Source: Polyangiaceae bacterium
GTDB lineage: Bacteria > Myxococcota_A > Polyangia > Polyangiales > Polyangiaceae
Reading direction: 5' to 3'
Assembly (NCBI GenBank): GCA_022447485.1
Contig: JAKVCH010000069.1
Coordinates: 1 to 11,166, forward strand
Length of the DNA: 11,166 nucleotides
Shown: positions 6,208-11,166 of the stretch, in pieces
Layout of the letters: every line of letters begins with the position of its first letter
Numbering within the stretch: position 1 is the stretch's first letter
The notes under the pieces: model-generated
The model's database searches: none
Told to the model about the DNA's origin: nothing
Seen by the model: only the letters and a program-made list of their open reading frames with translations
Made by a program: the position numbers and the translations under genes

Positions 6208-7905
6208 TCAGAATCCGGCATCGAGCTTCCAATTGTTGGAAGGAGGAGTGTCCTTTTTTACTGGGGGAGAAGGGGCCTTCTTCTCTGACTTTACCTTACC
6301 TGGAGTCGCCGCACCGGTAGCCTTTGTTTTTTCTCTCTTCTTTTTCTCCGCTTCGGCGCGCTTATCTTTTACAATGCGCTCCTGGCGTTTTTCTTCGACG
6401 AGCTGTTCCCGTTGAAGAGCCTCTTCCTCGGCTTCTTTTTCGGCGGCTAGTTCTTCAAAGCTGGCAGTTCTTCGTTTCTCGCCATTTTGATCTTCCCCTT
6501 CGTCCTCATTCGGCCCAACACCAGGCGCTTCGGAAGGAGTCGTCGTTTTATCTGCTGCTGAAGGTGCCGTTCCGACGACTTGAGGCTCAGCGACTTTTTC
6601 GATCACCCGTATCTCGGTCGTCTTTTGGTTGCCTTTGATCATGACAGTGGCCAAAACCCCTCCTGCCACTGCCAGAGCACCAAGGCCGAGAATGCCGAAG
6701 ATTCGGTTGCGAGCTAGACCGTGAATACCGGTTTGGATCTGACTTAGTTCTTGGCCCGACATGCTGGTCAGGGAAGCGCGATTGGGAGTGGCACCCTTGT
6801 TGGCAGGCCAGACGCCTTCTTCCGCAGCTTGATTTGCTTCTTGAATCGCTACGTCAATACGTGACTTCTGCTCGACTCTCTTGTCGCCGAGTAATCCACG
6901 TAGGTATTGGCCGACGTCGCTATCCGAACCAATTCGAAGATGACCGGGCAATGCGTCGAGAGCTCTCAGCATTTCATCACAGCTATTGTAGCGAAGGTCG
7001 CGGTCTTTTTCTAAGGCTTTGAGTAAGACGGGCTCTAAAGCAGATGGGTAGTCGGGCACGACTTTCGACGGAGGCGTCACCTTGTGGGGTGAGCAGATAT
7101 TGTACATCGTCGCGGCTTCCGATTCTTTGCGAAACGGATGTTTGCCCGTAGTGAGCGCATAAAGAACGATACCCAGAGCAAAAACATCCGCTCTGCGGTC
7201 CAGACCTTCACCATTCACCTGCTCGGGGGCCATGTAGCTGACCTTGCCCTTGATTTGTCCGGCGACTGTGGCGCCGCCCCCCAGCGCCGTGGCTTTGGCG
7301 ACACCAAAGTCAACGACCTTCGTGACGCCATCGTAGGTGACCAGGATATTTTGAGGGGAAACATCTCGATGCACGAGACCAACGTGATTCCCCTTTTCGT
7401 CGACGAGTTCGTGGGCTGCATGGAGTCCGGCACACGCATTCATGACGATACGAGTCGCATAGGGAATAGGGATGCCGCCTTGCTTTTTTGCCGCCTTGAG
7501 CAGTTGATTGAGAGGCACACCTTCAATCCACTCCATGACCAAATAGAGAATGCCCTCTTGCTCTCCGAGGTCGAGGATCTCCACCGCGTTTGGGTGCCTA
7601 ATCTGTGAAGCGAGAGAGGCTTCATCGAGGAACATTTGCTCGAAATGCTCGTCTTCACTGAGCTTGGGCAGCATCGTTTTGACGGCCACGAGCTTTTTAA
7701 ATTGCCGAGCGCCCTTCATCCTTGCAGCCCAAACCTGTGCCATGCCACCAGCCGCAATCGGCACGAGCAGCTCATAGCGGCCCAGAATTAACCCGGCGCG
7801 AACCTGGCCGTCTGCTAGGCTAGGCTCGCCTTGGCTTCGTGGGTGTTGATTTGTGCCGGGCTGGTTCAAGGTGCCAAAAGTCTGGCAGACAGCTCTCTTC
7901 GTCAC
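6208..7905 (-). CDS. Ser/Thr protein kinase with one membrane segment and charged C-terminal tail
   Basis: Hanks-type (PknB-like) kinase. The ORF opens at a TTG at 7914 (568 aa); I prefer the GTG at 7905 (565 aa), but neither has a good SD. Positions below count from the TTG. The kinase domain spans about 46-320: glycine loop IAAGGMAQVW (53-62), ATP Lys79 in VAVK, HRDVSPQN (182-189), DFG (202-204), activation-loop end YMAPEQ (227-232) and DVFALGIVLY (243-252). The catalytic residues are intact, so it should be active. After a linker comes one TM helix (about 404-426). The tail is rich in Glu/Lys (482-530, probable coiled coil) and then Lys/Pro, ending WKLDAGF; topology puts it outside the membrane. 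There are no PASTA repeats. It would sense an envelope or cytoplasmic signal and phosphorylate unknown targets. It diverges from a lipoprotein gene and converges on the TPR/PEGA-type gene. Confidence 0.92.
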   Translation of the reverse strand: MTKRAVCQTFGTLNQPGTNQHPRSQGEPSLADGQVRAGLILGRYELLVPIAAGGMAQVWAARMKGARQFKKLVAVKTMLPKLSEDEHFEQMFLDEASLASQIRHPNAVEILDLGEQEGILYLVMEWIEGVPLNQLLKAAKKQGGIPIPYATRIVMNACAGLHAAHELVDEKGNHVGLVHRDVSPQNILVTYDGVTKVVDFGVAKATALGGGATVAGQIKGKVSYMAPEQVNGEGLDRRADVFALGIVLYALTTGKHPFRKESEAATMYNICSPHKVTPPSKVVPDYPSALEPVLLKALEKDRDLRYNSCDEMLRALDALPGHLRIGSDSDVGQYLRGLLGDKRVEQKSRIDVAIQEANQAAEEGVWPANKGATPNRASLTSMSGQELSQIQTGIHGLARNRIFGILGLGALAVAGGVLATVMIKGNQKTTEIRVIEKVAEPQVVGTAPSAADKTTTPSEAPGVGPNEDEGEDQNGEKRRTASFEELAAEKEAEEEALQREQLVEEKRQERIVKDKRAEAEKKKREKTKATGAATPGKVKSEKKAPSPPVKKDTPPSNNWKLDAGF

Positions 7906-7920
7906 AAGGCACAATGCTCG

Positions 7921-7943
7921 GAAGTCGACAGAAGTCGACTTCT
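7921..7943. promoter_or_regulatory. Palindrome plus 10-bp direct repeat in a short divergent spacer
   Basis: GAAGTCGACA (7921-7930) is repeated as GAAGTCGACT (7931-7940), one helical turn apart. The second copy forms the perfect 14-bp palindrome AGAAGTCGACTTCT (7930-7943). It lies between the divergent kinase and lipoprotein starts, where a regulator could act on both. Function is inferred. Confidence 0.4.
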
Positions 7944-7968
7944 CTGAGAGGTCGTGCGATCGTTAGTT

Positions 7969-8676
7969 ATGGCTTCGACCTCACCCCGTGGACTCAGGTA
8001 CCAGTTGTCCGTCTTGACGATCGCCGTGAGCTTCACACTCTTTCTCTCTGGCTGCCGGTGCGCCAGCGACTCGGCATCGACGACTCCCCCTCTCGAGAGC
8101 GTCGAACTGCCTGCCCATGGTGCTGCCCTCCTCATCCCGCAGCTAGGCGTCACCACCCCCGTTCCGGTGTTGATAGCGCTAGCTCCTGAGTCGGAATGTC
8201 AACGCTTGAGCCAATTGAAGGCCTATTCCTTTCATCTTCTATGCTCACCCAGGGGAGATGGGCAGGCCATTCGTGGGCTACTAAAAGAATTCCGTTCCAA
8301 ATATTCCCCCTATTTGGCGGCTTCGCCCGTCGTCTTGCTGGCCCTAGATGCTCCAATGAGTCGTCGGGCCCGGGAACTCGCCCTGGAAAACCCCGCATTT
8401 TTTGGTCATTTGATTCTTTCTGAGGCCTCTCAGCTCAACATAAGCAATACATTTGTCTACACTTATCGAGAGCGCGGAGGGCAGTCCCTCTTTCTTATCG
8501 GCGTGAATGCAGCAAATTTCGTCAAAGAGAGCGAGCAAGCTGAACGCAAGGGCCTACTCTTGAGGACTTACCAAGGAAGCGCTGAGCAACCTGCGGGGCA
8601 GCTTGAGCAGGTTTTCTCGGAAATTGTCGGGATTGATCCTCGCTTTCTTCCTCGCTCGAACAAGAAGCGCCCTTAG
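7969..8676 (+). CDS. Hypothetical lipoprotein with possible degenerate alpha/beta-hydrolase fold
   Basis: 235 aa from the ATG at 7969; a GTG at 7954 with GAGAGG a few bases upstream would add five residues and is equally possible. The N-terminus is a lipoprotein signal (YQLSVLTIAVSFTLFLSGC) with lipobox LSGC, Cys29 being the lipidated residue. Lipid-anchored, probably in the outer membrane or periplasm. I do not recognise a defined family. The order of strands and helices (VPVLIALAPES, FHLLCSPRGDG, VVLLALDAPMSRRARELALENPAFF, GHLILSEAS) resembles an alpha/beta hydrolase of the depolymerase/phospholipase kind. However, the nucleophile elbow GxSxG is missing, LDAPMS taking its place, so catalysis is unlikely. 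It diverges from the Ser/Thr kinase gene and is followed by the str cluster with a 282-bp gap. Confidence 0.75.
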   Translation: MASTSPRGLRYQLSVLTIAVSFTLFLSGCRCASDSASTTPPLESVELPAHGAALLIPQLGVTTPVPVLIALAPESECQRLSQLKAYSFHLLCSPRGDGQAIRGLLKEFRSKYSPYLAASPVVLLALDAPMSRRARELALENPAFFGHLILSEASQLNISNTFVYTYRERGGQSLFLIGVNAANFVKESEQAERKGLLLRTYQGSAEQPAGQLEQVFSEIVGIDPRFLPRSNKKRP

Positions 8677-8958
8677 AAATAAGCTTGAATCGATGTTCTT
8701 AGCCTAGACAGTCGAACAGTGCTTCTGGGGCGATCCGCTGTACATCGATCCAGATCATGACGAAAAAATCGACATTAGAGGAAATTAAGGGAAAAAACCC
8801 TTCATTCAGTTCTTGACAGAGGGCCGCCCATAAGTAGCCTCCGGTTCCCCTGACGATTGGGTCTGGCGTGCTGCGCTCGATCCGCCGAAGGGAAAAATGA
8901 AAACTCCTCCGCCGCACTTACCACATCGGGGTGCCTGCGGATTAACGAAACACCAAAA
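8677..8958 (+). promoter_or_regulatory. rpsL upstream region with promoter candidate (-35 TTGACA)
   Basis: The best promoter candidate is TTGACA at 8813-8818 (perfect -35), a 16-bp spacer and TAGCCT at 8835-8840 (weak -10). That would give a transcript start near 8847 and a leader of about 110 nt. The stretch 8759-8805 is A-rich and could act as an UP element; it includes a short AAGGG/CCCTT inverted repeat (8787-8802). A separate widely spaced repeat, ATCGATGT (8689-8696) and ACATCGAT (8742-8749), has no obvious role. No terminator for the lipoprotein gene is evident. Confidence 0.5.
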
Positions 8959-8980
8959 ATGCCTACTATTCAGCAGCTGA
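8897..8980 (+). CDS. Putative 27-codon leader ORF overlapping the rpsL start
   Basis: ATG at 8897 preceded by AAGGG with about five bases spacing; encodes MKTPPPHLPHRGACGLTKHQ plus seven more residues and ends at TGA 8978-8980, which is 22 bases past the first base of rpsL and in another frame. The rpsL ATG itself has no SD. A ribosome finishing this ORF would stop beside the rpsL start, so translational coupling or leader control is possible. No family is recognised, and it could be a chance ORF. Confidence 0.3.
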   Translation: MKTPPPHLPHRGACGLTKHQKCLLFSS

Positions 8981-9357
8981 TTCGCAACGGACGAAAAGTT
9001 CAAAAAGCGCGAACAGACTCCCCAGCTCTCAAAGCATGCCCGCAAAAGCGAGGCGTATGTACCCGCGTTTATACGACGACTCCTAAGAAGCCGAACTCAG
9101 CGCTTCGTAAGGTTTGTCGCGTGCGCCTGACAAATAGCATGGAAGTCATCAGCTATATCCCTGGTGAGGGACACAATCTTCAAGAGCACAGTGTTGTGCT
9201 GATCCGTGGTGGTCGTGTGAAGGACCTTCCTGGTGTTCGTTATCACGTCGTTCGAGGAACTCTCGATGCGTCTGGCGCCCAGGGTCCGAGTTCTACGAAC
9301 AAGGCCAACCGTAACCGTAAGCGTTCTAAGTACGGCGTGAAGCGCCCGAAGAGCTGA
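8959..9357 (+). CDS. rpsL: 30S ribosomal protein S12
   Basis: Small-subunit protein at the decoding centre, 132 aa against 124 in E. coli. The start MPTIQQLIRNGRK is set by homology; the frame stays open upstream but that part is not S12-like. The core is highly conserved: KACPQKRGVCTRVYTTTPKK (25-44), PNSALRKVCRVRLTN (45-59), GHNLQEHSVVLIRGGRVKDL (71-90) and SKYGVKRPK near the end. Lys43 and Lys88, the usual streptomycin-resistance positions, are wild type, and Asp89, the methylthiolation site, is present. The added length is one insertion of about eight residues between ASG (104-106) and RSKYG (122-126). No SD is visible before the ATG (an A-rich sequence sits there). It is followed 28 bp later by rpsG, as in the str operon. 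Confidence 0.98.
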   Translation: MPTIQQLIRNGRKVQKARTDSPALKACPQKRGVCTRVYTTTPKKPNSALRKVCRVRLTNSMEVISYIPGEGHNLQEHSVVLIRGGRVKDLPGVRYHVVRGTLDASGAQGPSSTNKANRNRKRSKYGVKRPKS

Positions 9358-9385
9358 GCCAACTGAGAAAGCGAAAGATAAAGTT

Positions 9386-9856
9386 ATGTCACGTAGGCGC
9401 GAAGTTCCCAAGCGGCAGATCACTCCAGATCCAAAGTACCGCGATAAATTAGTTGCGAAGTTCATCAACTCTTTGATGATCGGCGGCAAGAAGAGCACTG
9501 CAGAGGGTATCCTTTATGGTGCGTTTGATATCATCAGTGATCGCTTCAAAGAGGAGCCTCTTGAGGTTTTTCGTAAAGCTCTCGATAACGTCAAACCAAA
9601 GCTTGAGGTAAAGAGCCGTCGTGTTGGCGGTGCTAACTACCAGGTGCCAGTTGAGGTTCGGCCTGAGCGTCGTGTCGCCCTGGCTATGCGTTGGCTCGTC
9701 AGCTACTCCCGTGCTCGTGGTGAAAAGACCATGCGCGAGAGGCTTGCGGCAGAGATTGTCGACGCGTCACAGCTGCGTGGAACTGCCGTCAAGAAGCGTG
9801 ACGATACCCATCGCATGGCTGAAGCCAATAAAGCATTCGCCCATTACCGCTGGTAA
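9386..9856 (+). CDS. rpsG: 30S ribosomal protein S7
   Basis: Primary 16S rRNA-binding protein that nucleates the 30S head, 156 aa, the standard length. Conserved blocks include SRRREVPKRQITPDPKY at the N-terminus, KFINSLMIGGKKSTAEGILY (25-44), SRRVGGANYQVPVEVRPERR (77-96) and the C-terminal MAEANKAFAHYRW. It lies 28 bp after rpsL; the gap (GAGAAAG, GAAAG) has only a weak SD. This gap is much shorter than the E. coli rpsL-rpsG spacer, which folds into the S7 repressor site, so that form of autoregulation is not expected here. A strong terminator follows seven bases after the stop. Confidence 0.98.
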   Translation: MSRRREVPKRQITPDPKYRDKLVAKFINSLMIGGKKSTAEGILYGAFDIISDRFKEEPLEVFRKALDNVKPKLEVKSRRVGGANYQVPVEVRPERRVALAMRWLVSYSRARGEKTMRERLAAEIVDASQLRGTAVKKRDDTHRMAEANKAFAHYRW

Positions 9857-9863
9857 TGAGCTC

Positions 9864-9903
9864 AGCGAGAATCAAATCATTGGTTCTCGCTTTTTCTCTT
9901 TTC
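9864..9903 (+). terminator. Intrinsic terminator after rpsG
   Basis: Left arm AGCGAGAATCAA (9864-9875), loop ATCA (9876-9879), right arm TTGGTTCTCGCT (9880-9891): 12 pairs including one U-G wobble. A pyrimidine tail TTTTTCTCTTTT follows at once. This is the clearest Rho-independent terminator in the window and separates rpsL-rpsG from fusA. Confidence 0.88.
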
Positions 9904-9963
9904 CCCTCTGGAGTTTTACTCTCAACAAATGACGAATCTGACATAAGGATCGGGTTACGAGTC

Positions 9964-9987
9964 GCCGAATTCATTCATGTTTTCGGC
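9964..9987 (+). other. Small stem-loop in the rpsG-fusA gap
   Basis: GCCGAA (9964-9969) pairs with TTCGGC (9982-9987) around a 12-nt loop. No U-tract follows. It would only be in the fusA mRNA if transcription starts upstream of it. It may be chance. Confidence 0.3.
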
Positions 9988-9999
9988 CCGCCCTGCGGT

Positions 10000-10005
10000 A
10001 ATACT
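10000..10005 (+). promoter_or_regulatory. Weak -10 candidate for fusA
   Basis: AATACT matches four of six -10 positions; no convincing -35 lies 16-18 bp upstream. A start about seven bases downstream (near 10012) would place the structured element at 10015-10083 at the very 5' end of the fusA mRNA. Because a terminator precedes fusA, some promoter in this gap is expected. Confidence 0.2.
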
Positions 10006-10014
10006 ACGTACCCC

Positions 10015-10083
10015 GACCCCTTCTGGGAGCCCCGAGAAATCGGACCTTTTTCAAAATGGAAAAAGGCAGGCCCAGGAGGGGTC
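10015..10083 (+). ncRNA. Candidate structured fusA leader RNA (three-way junction)
   Basis: An outer stem pairs 10015-10027 (GACCCCTTCTGGG) with 10071-10083 (CCCAGGAGGGGTC), 13 pairs with one U-G wobble. Inside it are two hairpins. The first is CCGA-GAAA-TCGG (10032-10043), with a GNRA tetraloop. The second is CCTTTTTC / GAAAAAGG (10045-10066), with an 8-bp stem and 6-nt loop. Linkers of 4, 1 and 4 nt complete a compact three-way junction. The right outer arm contains AGGAGG, a perfect SD core, which the stem would hide. It lies 80 nt before the fusA ATG. I do not recognise it as a known riboswitch or ribosomal leader; a cis-regulatory role is inferred. Confidence 0.55.
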
Positions 10084-10102
10084 TCGTGCGTCTAGGCCAG
10101 TT

Positions 10103-10148
10103 GTTGTTTTTAGCTCCTTTTTCCTCTCCTCTTTTTCTCCTCTCTCTG
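10103..10148 (+). promoter_or_regulatory. Polypyrimidine tract in the fusA 5' leader
   Basis: Apart from a few scattered purines, about 45 bases here are T and C, ending 15 bases before the fusA ATG. No SD is present between the tract and the start. Pyrimidine-rich leaders can recruit ribosomes through protein S1; applying that here is inference. Confidence 0.45.
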
Positions 10149-10162
10149 AAACGAATTCTCTC

Positions 10163-11166
10163 ATGGCACGCGAACTTCCCATCGAGCGCACCCGAAATAT
10201 CGGGATCATGGCGCATATCGATGCCGGTAAGACTACCGTCACGGAGCGTATTCTATTTTATACAGGGATCTCTCATAAGATTGGCGAAGTTCACGATGGC
10301 GCGGCCACCATGGACTGGATGGAGCAGGAGCAAGAGCGCGGCATTACGATCACCTCGGCAGCGACGAATTGTTTCTGGACGACGGAGACCGGAGCTTACG
10401 CAGACGATCGCACCCGGATTAATATCATCGATACTCCAGGGCACGTGGATTTCACGATCGAAGTTGAGCGTTCTTTGCGAGTTCTCGATGGTGCTGTTGC
10501 CGTTTTTGATGGAGGCAATGGCGTGGAGCCTCAGTCAGAAACTGTTTGGCGTCAGGCCGATCGCTACAAGGTGCCTCGTCTCGCATTTGTGAATAAGCTC
10601 GATAAGATCGGTGCAGACTTCCAGATGAACCTCGATTCGATTGAAGAGCGTCTGGGCGTCCGTCCGGTTGCTCTTCAATGGCCCGTTGGATCCGAGGAAG
10701 AGTTTGCTGGCGTGGTCGACCTGATCAAGATGAAGGCAGCTGTCTTTGACAGTGACTCTCTTGGAGCGAAGTTTGAGTGGCAGACAATCCCCGAAGATCT
10801 TCAATCCACGGCCGAAGAAAAGCGTGAAGCATTGTTGGAAGCGTGCGCTGATGTCGATGACGCTTTCATGGAAAAGTTCCTAGAAGATGCCGATTCGCTG
10901 AGTGAAGATGAAATTCACGCAGCCATTCGCAAGGCGACCTGCGCCTTTACTTGGGTGCCGGTGCTCTGCGGTTCAGCTTTCAAGAATAAGGGCGTTCAAA
11001 TGCTTCTGGACGCTGTCGTCAACTACCTTCCATCGCCCGTCGATGTCCCTGCCGTCGAGGGCACGGCCGTTGACGATGAGACGAAGATTCTGGAGCGTCA
11101 GGCTTCGGACGAAGAGCCATTCTCAGCTCTCGCCTTCAAGATCGCCAACGACCCTTTTGTCGGCAA
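10163..11166 (+). CDS. fusA: Elongation factor G (partial, 3' end outside window)
   Basis: GTPase that drives translocation and, with RRF, ribosome recycling. 334 residues are visible, covering the G domain and its insert and the start of domain II. The start MARELPIERTRNIGIMAHID matches EF-G N-termini. The G motifs are intact: G1 AHIDAGKTT (17-25), G2 RGITIT (59-64), G3 DTPGH (90-94), G4 NKLD (144-147; Leu where Met is usual) and G5 GSAF (270-273). VEPQSETVWRQAD (121-133) is also EF-G specific. The variant FDGGNG (115-120) and the longer loop WTTETGAYADDR (72-83) differ from E. coli. It follows rpsG in the same order as the str operon, but behind a terminator and a 306-bp gap with a structured element, so it is probably expressed on its own. 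No SD precedes the ATG; the upstream sequence is pyrimidine-rich. Confidence 0.97.
   Translation, partial: MARELPIERTRNIGIMAHIDAGKTTVTERILFYTGISHKIGEVHDGAATMDWMEQEQERGITITSAATNCFWTTETGAYADDRTRINIIDTPGHVDFTIEVERSLRVLDGAVAVFDGGNGVEPQSETVWRQADRYKVPRLAFVNKLDKIGADFQMNLDSIEERLGVRPVALQWPVGSEEEFAGVVDLIKMKAAVFDSDSLGAKFEWQTIPEDLQSTAEEKREALLEACADVDDAFMEKFLEDADSLSEDEIHAAIRKATCAFTWVPVLCGSAFKNKGVQMLLDAVVNYLPSPVDVPAVEGTAVDDETKILERQASDEEPFSALAFKIANDPFVG

Noticed and set aside
7138..7608. 156-codon plus-strand ORF inside the kinase gene
   Set aside because: It is the antisense of the conserved kinase core (HRD, DFG, APE), a typical shadow.
8689..8749. Widely spaced 8-bp inverted repeat ATCGATGT/ACATCGAT
   Set aside because: A 45-bp spacing with no further pairing is likely to be chance.
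8787..8802. AAGGG/CCCTT hairpin as a terminator for the lipoprotein gene
   Set aside because: Only five pairs and no U-tract follows; better viewed as part of an A-rich region upstream of the rpsL promoter.
8857..8958. In-frame 34-residue extension upstream of S12
   Set aside because: The extension has no S12 similarity, and MPTIQQLIRNGRK matches the standard S12 N-terminus.
10015..10083. Structured element as an intrinsic terminator for fusA leader transcripts
   Set aside because: The next T-run begins about 20 bases past the stem, too far for Rho-independent termination.
10086..10592. GTG-initiated ORF with a perfect AGGAGG SD and hydrophobic N-terminus, overlapping fusA in another frame
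   Set aside because: About 430 bases are simply fusA read out of frame, and no family resemblance is visible. The SD is better explained as part of the outer stem; kept only as a finding, not as a gene.

Overview
The window looks like a chromosomal segment from a member of the Myxococcota or a related former-Deltaproteobacteria lineage. The evidence is a one-TM Ser/Thr kinase with a charged C-terminal tail, a TPR plus PEGA-type envelope protein, an orphan lipoprotein and a str-type ribosomal cluster in one 11 kb stretch. This placement is an inference from gene content; no 16S gene or other strong taxonomic marker is present. No tRNA, rRNA, CRISPR array, insertion sequence or phage gene was found.

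Left part (1-4721). On the minus strand, an MlaE-type permease (616-1464) and its ABC ATPase (619 down to the window edge) overlap by four bases (ATGA). They are probably two subunits of an MCE/Mla-type lipid transporter. The ATPase has an unusual signature sequence and an Asp where the catalytic Glu is expected. Next come a LacI-family repressor (minus) and a ROK-family regulator (plus), which diverge from a 241-bp region rich in GGAAGCG half-sites, including a site resembling the Bacillus CcpA cre box. A gluconokinase (minus) converges on the ROK gene, and its last codons are embedded in a perfect 14-bp hairpin. This trio is probably a small sugar-acid control and phosphorylation module, but no transporter or dehydrogenase accompanies it here.

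Middle part (4984-8676). An exported TPR/PEGA-like protein (plus) converges on a Ser/Thr protein kinase (minus). The 210-bp gap between them holds two unrelated tandem-repeat families (17 bp x 4 and 19 bp x 2-3). The kinase diverges from a lipoprotein gene across a very short spacer that carries a 14-bp perfect palindrome and a 10-bp-period repeat.

Right part (8677-11166). The str cluster rpsL-rpsG-fusA is on the plus strand, with fusA cut by the window end. It departs from the textbook layout. A strong intrinsic terminator follows rpsG. The 306-bp rpsG-fusA gap contains a candidate structured RNA (a 13-bp closing stem enclosing two hairpins, 10015-10083) and then a long polypyrimidine tract before fusA. 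Neither rpsL nor fusA has a visible Shine-Dalgarno sequence, although other genes in the window do. A 27-codon leader ORF with an SD-like sequence overlaps the rpsL start. The fusA leader element and the rpsL leader ORF are the best candidates for undescribed regulation.
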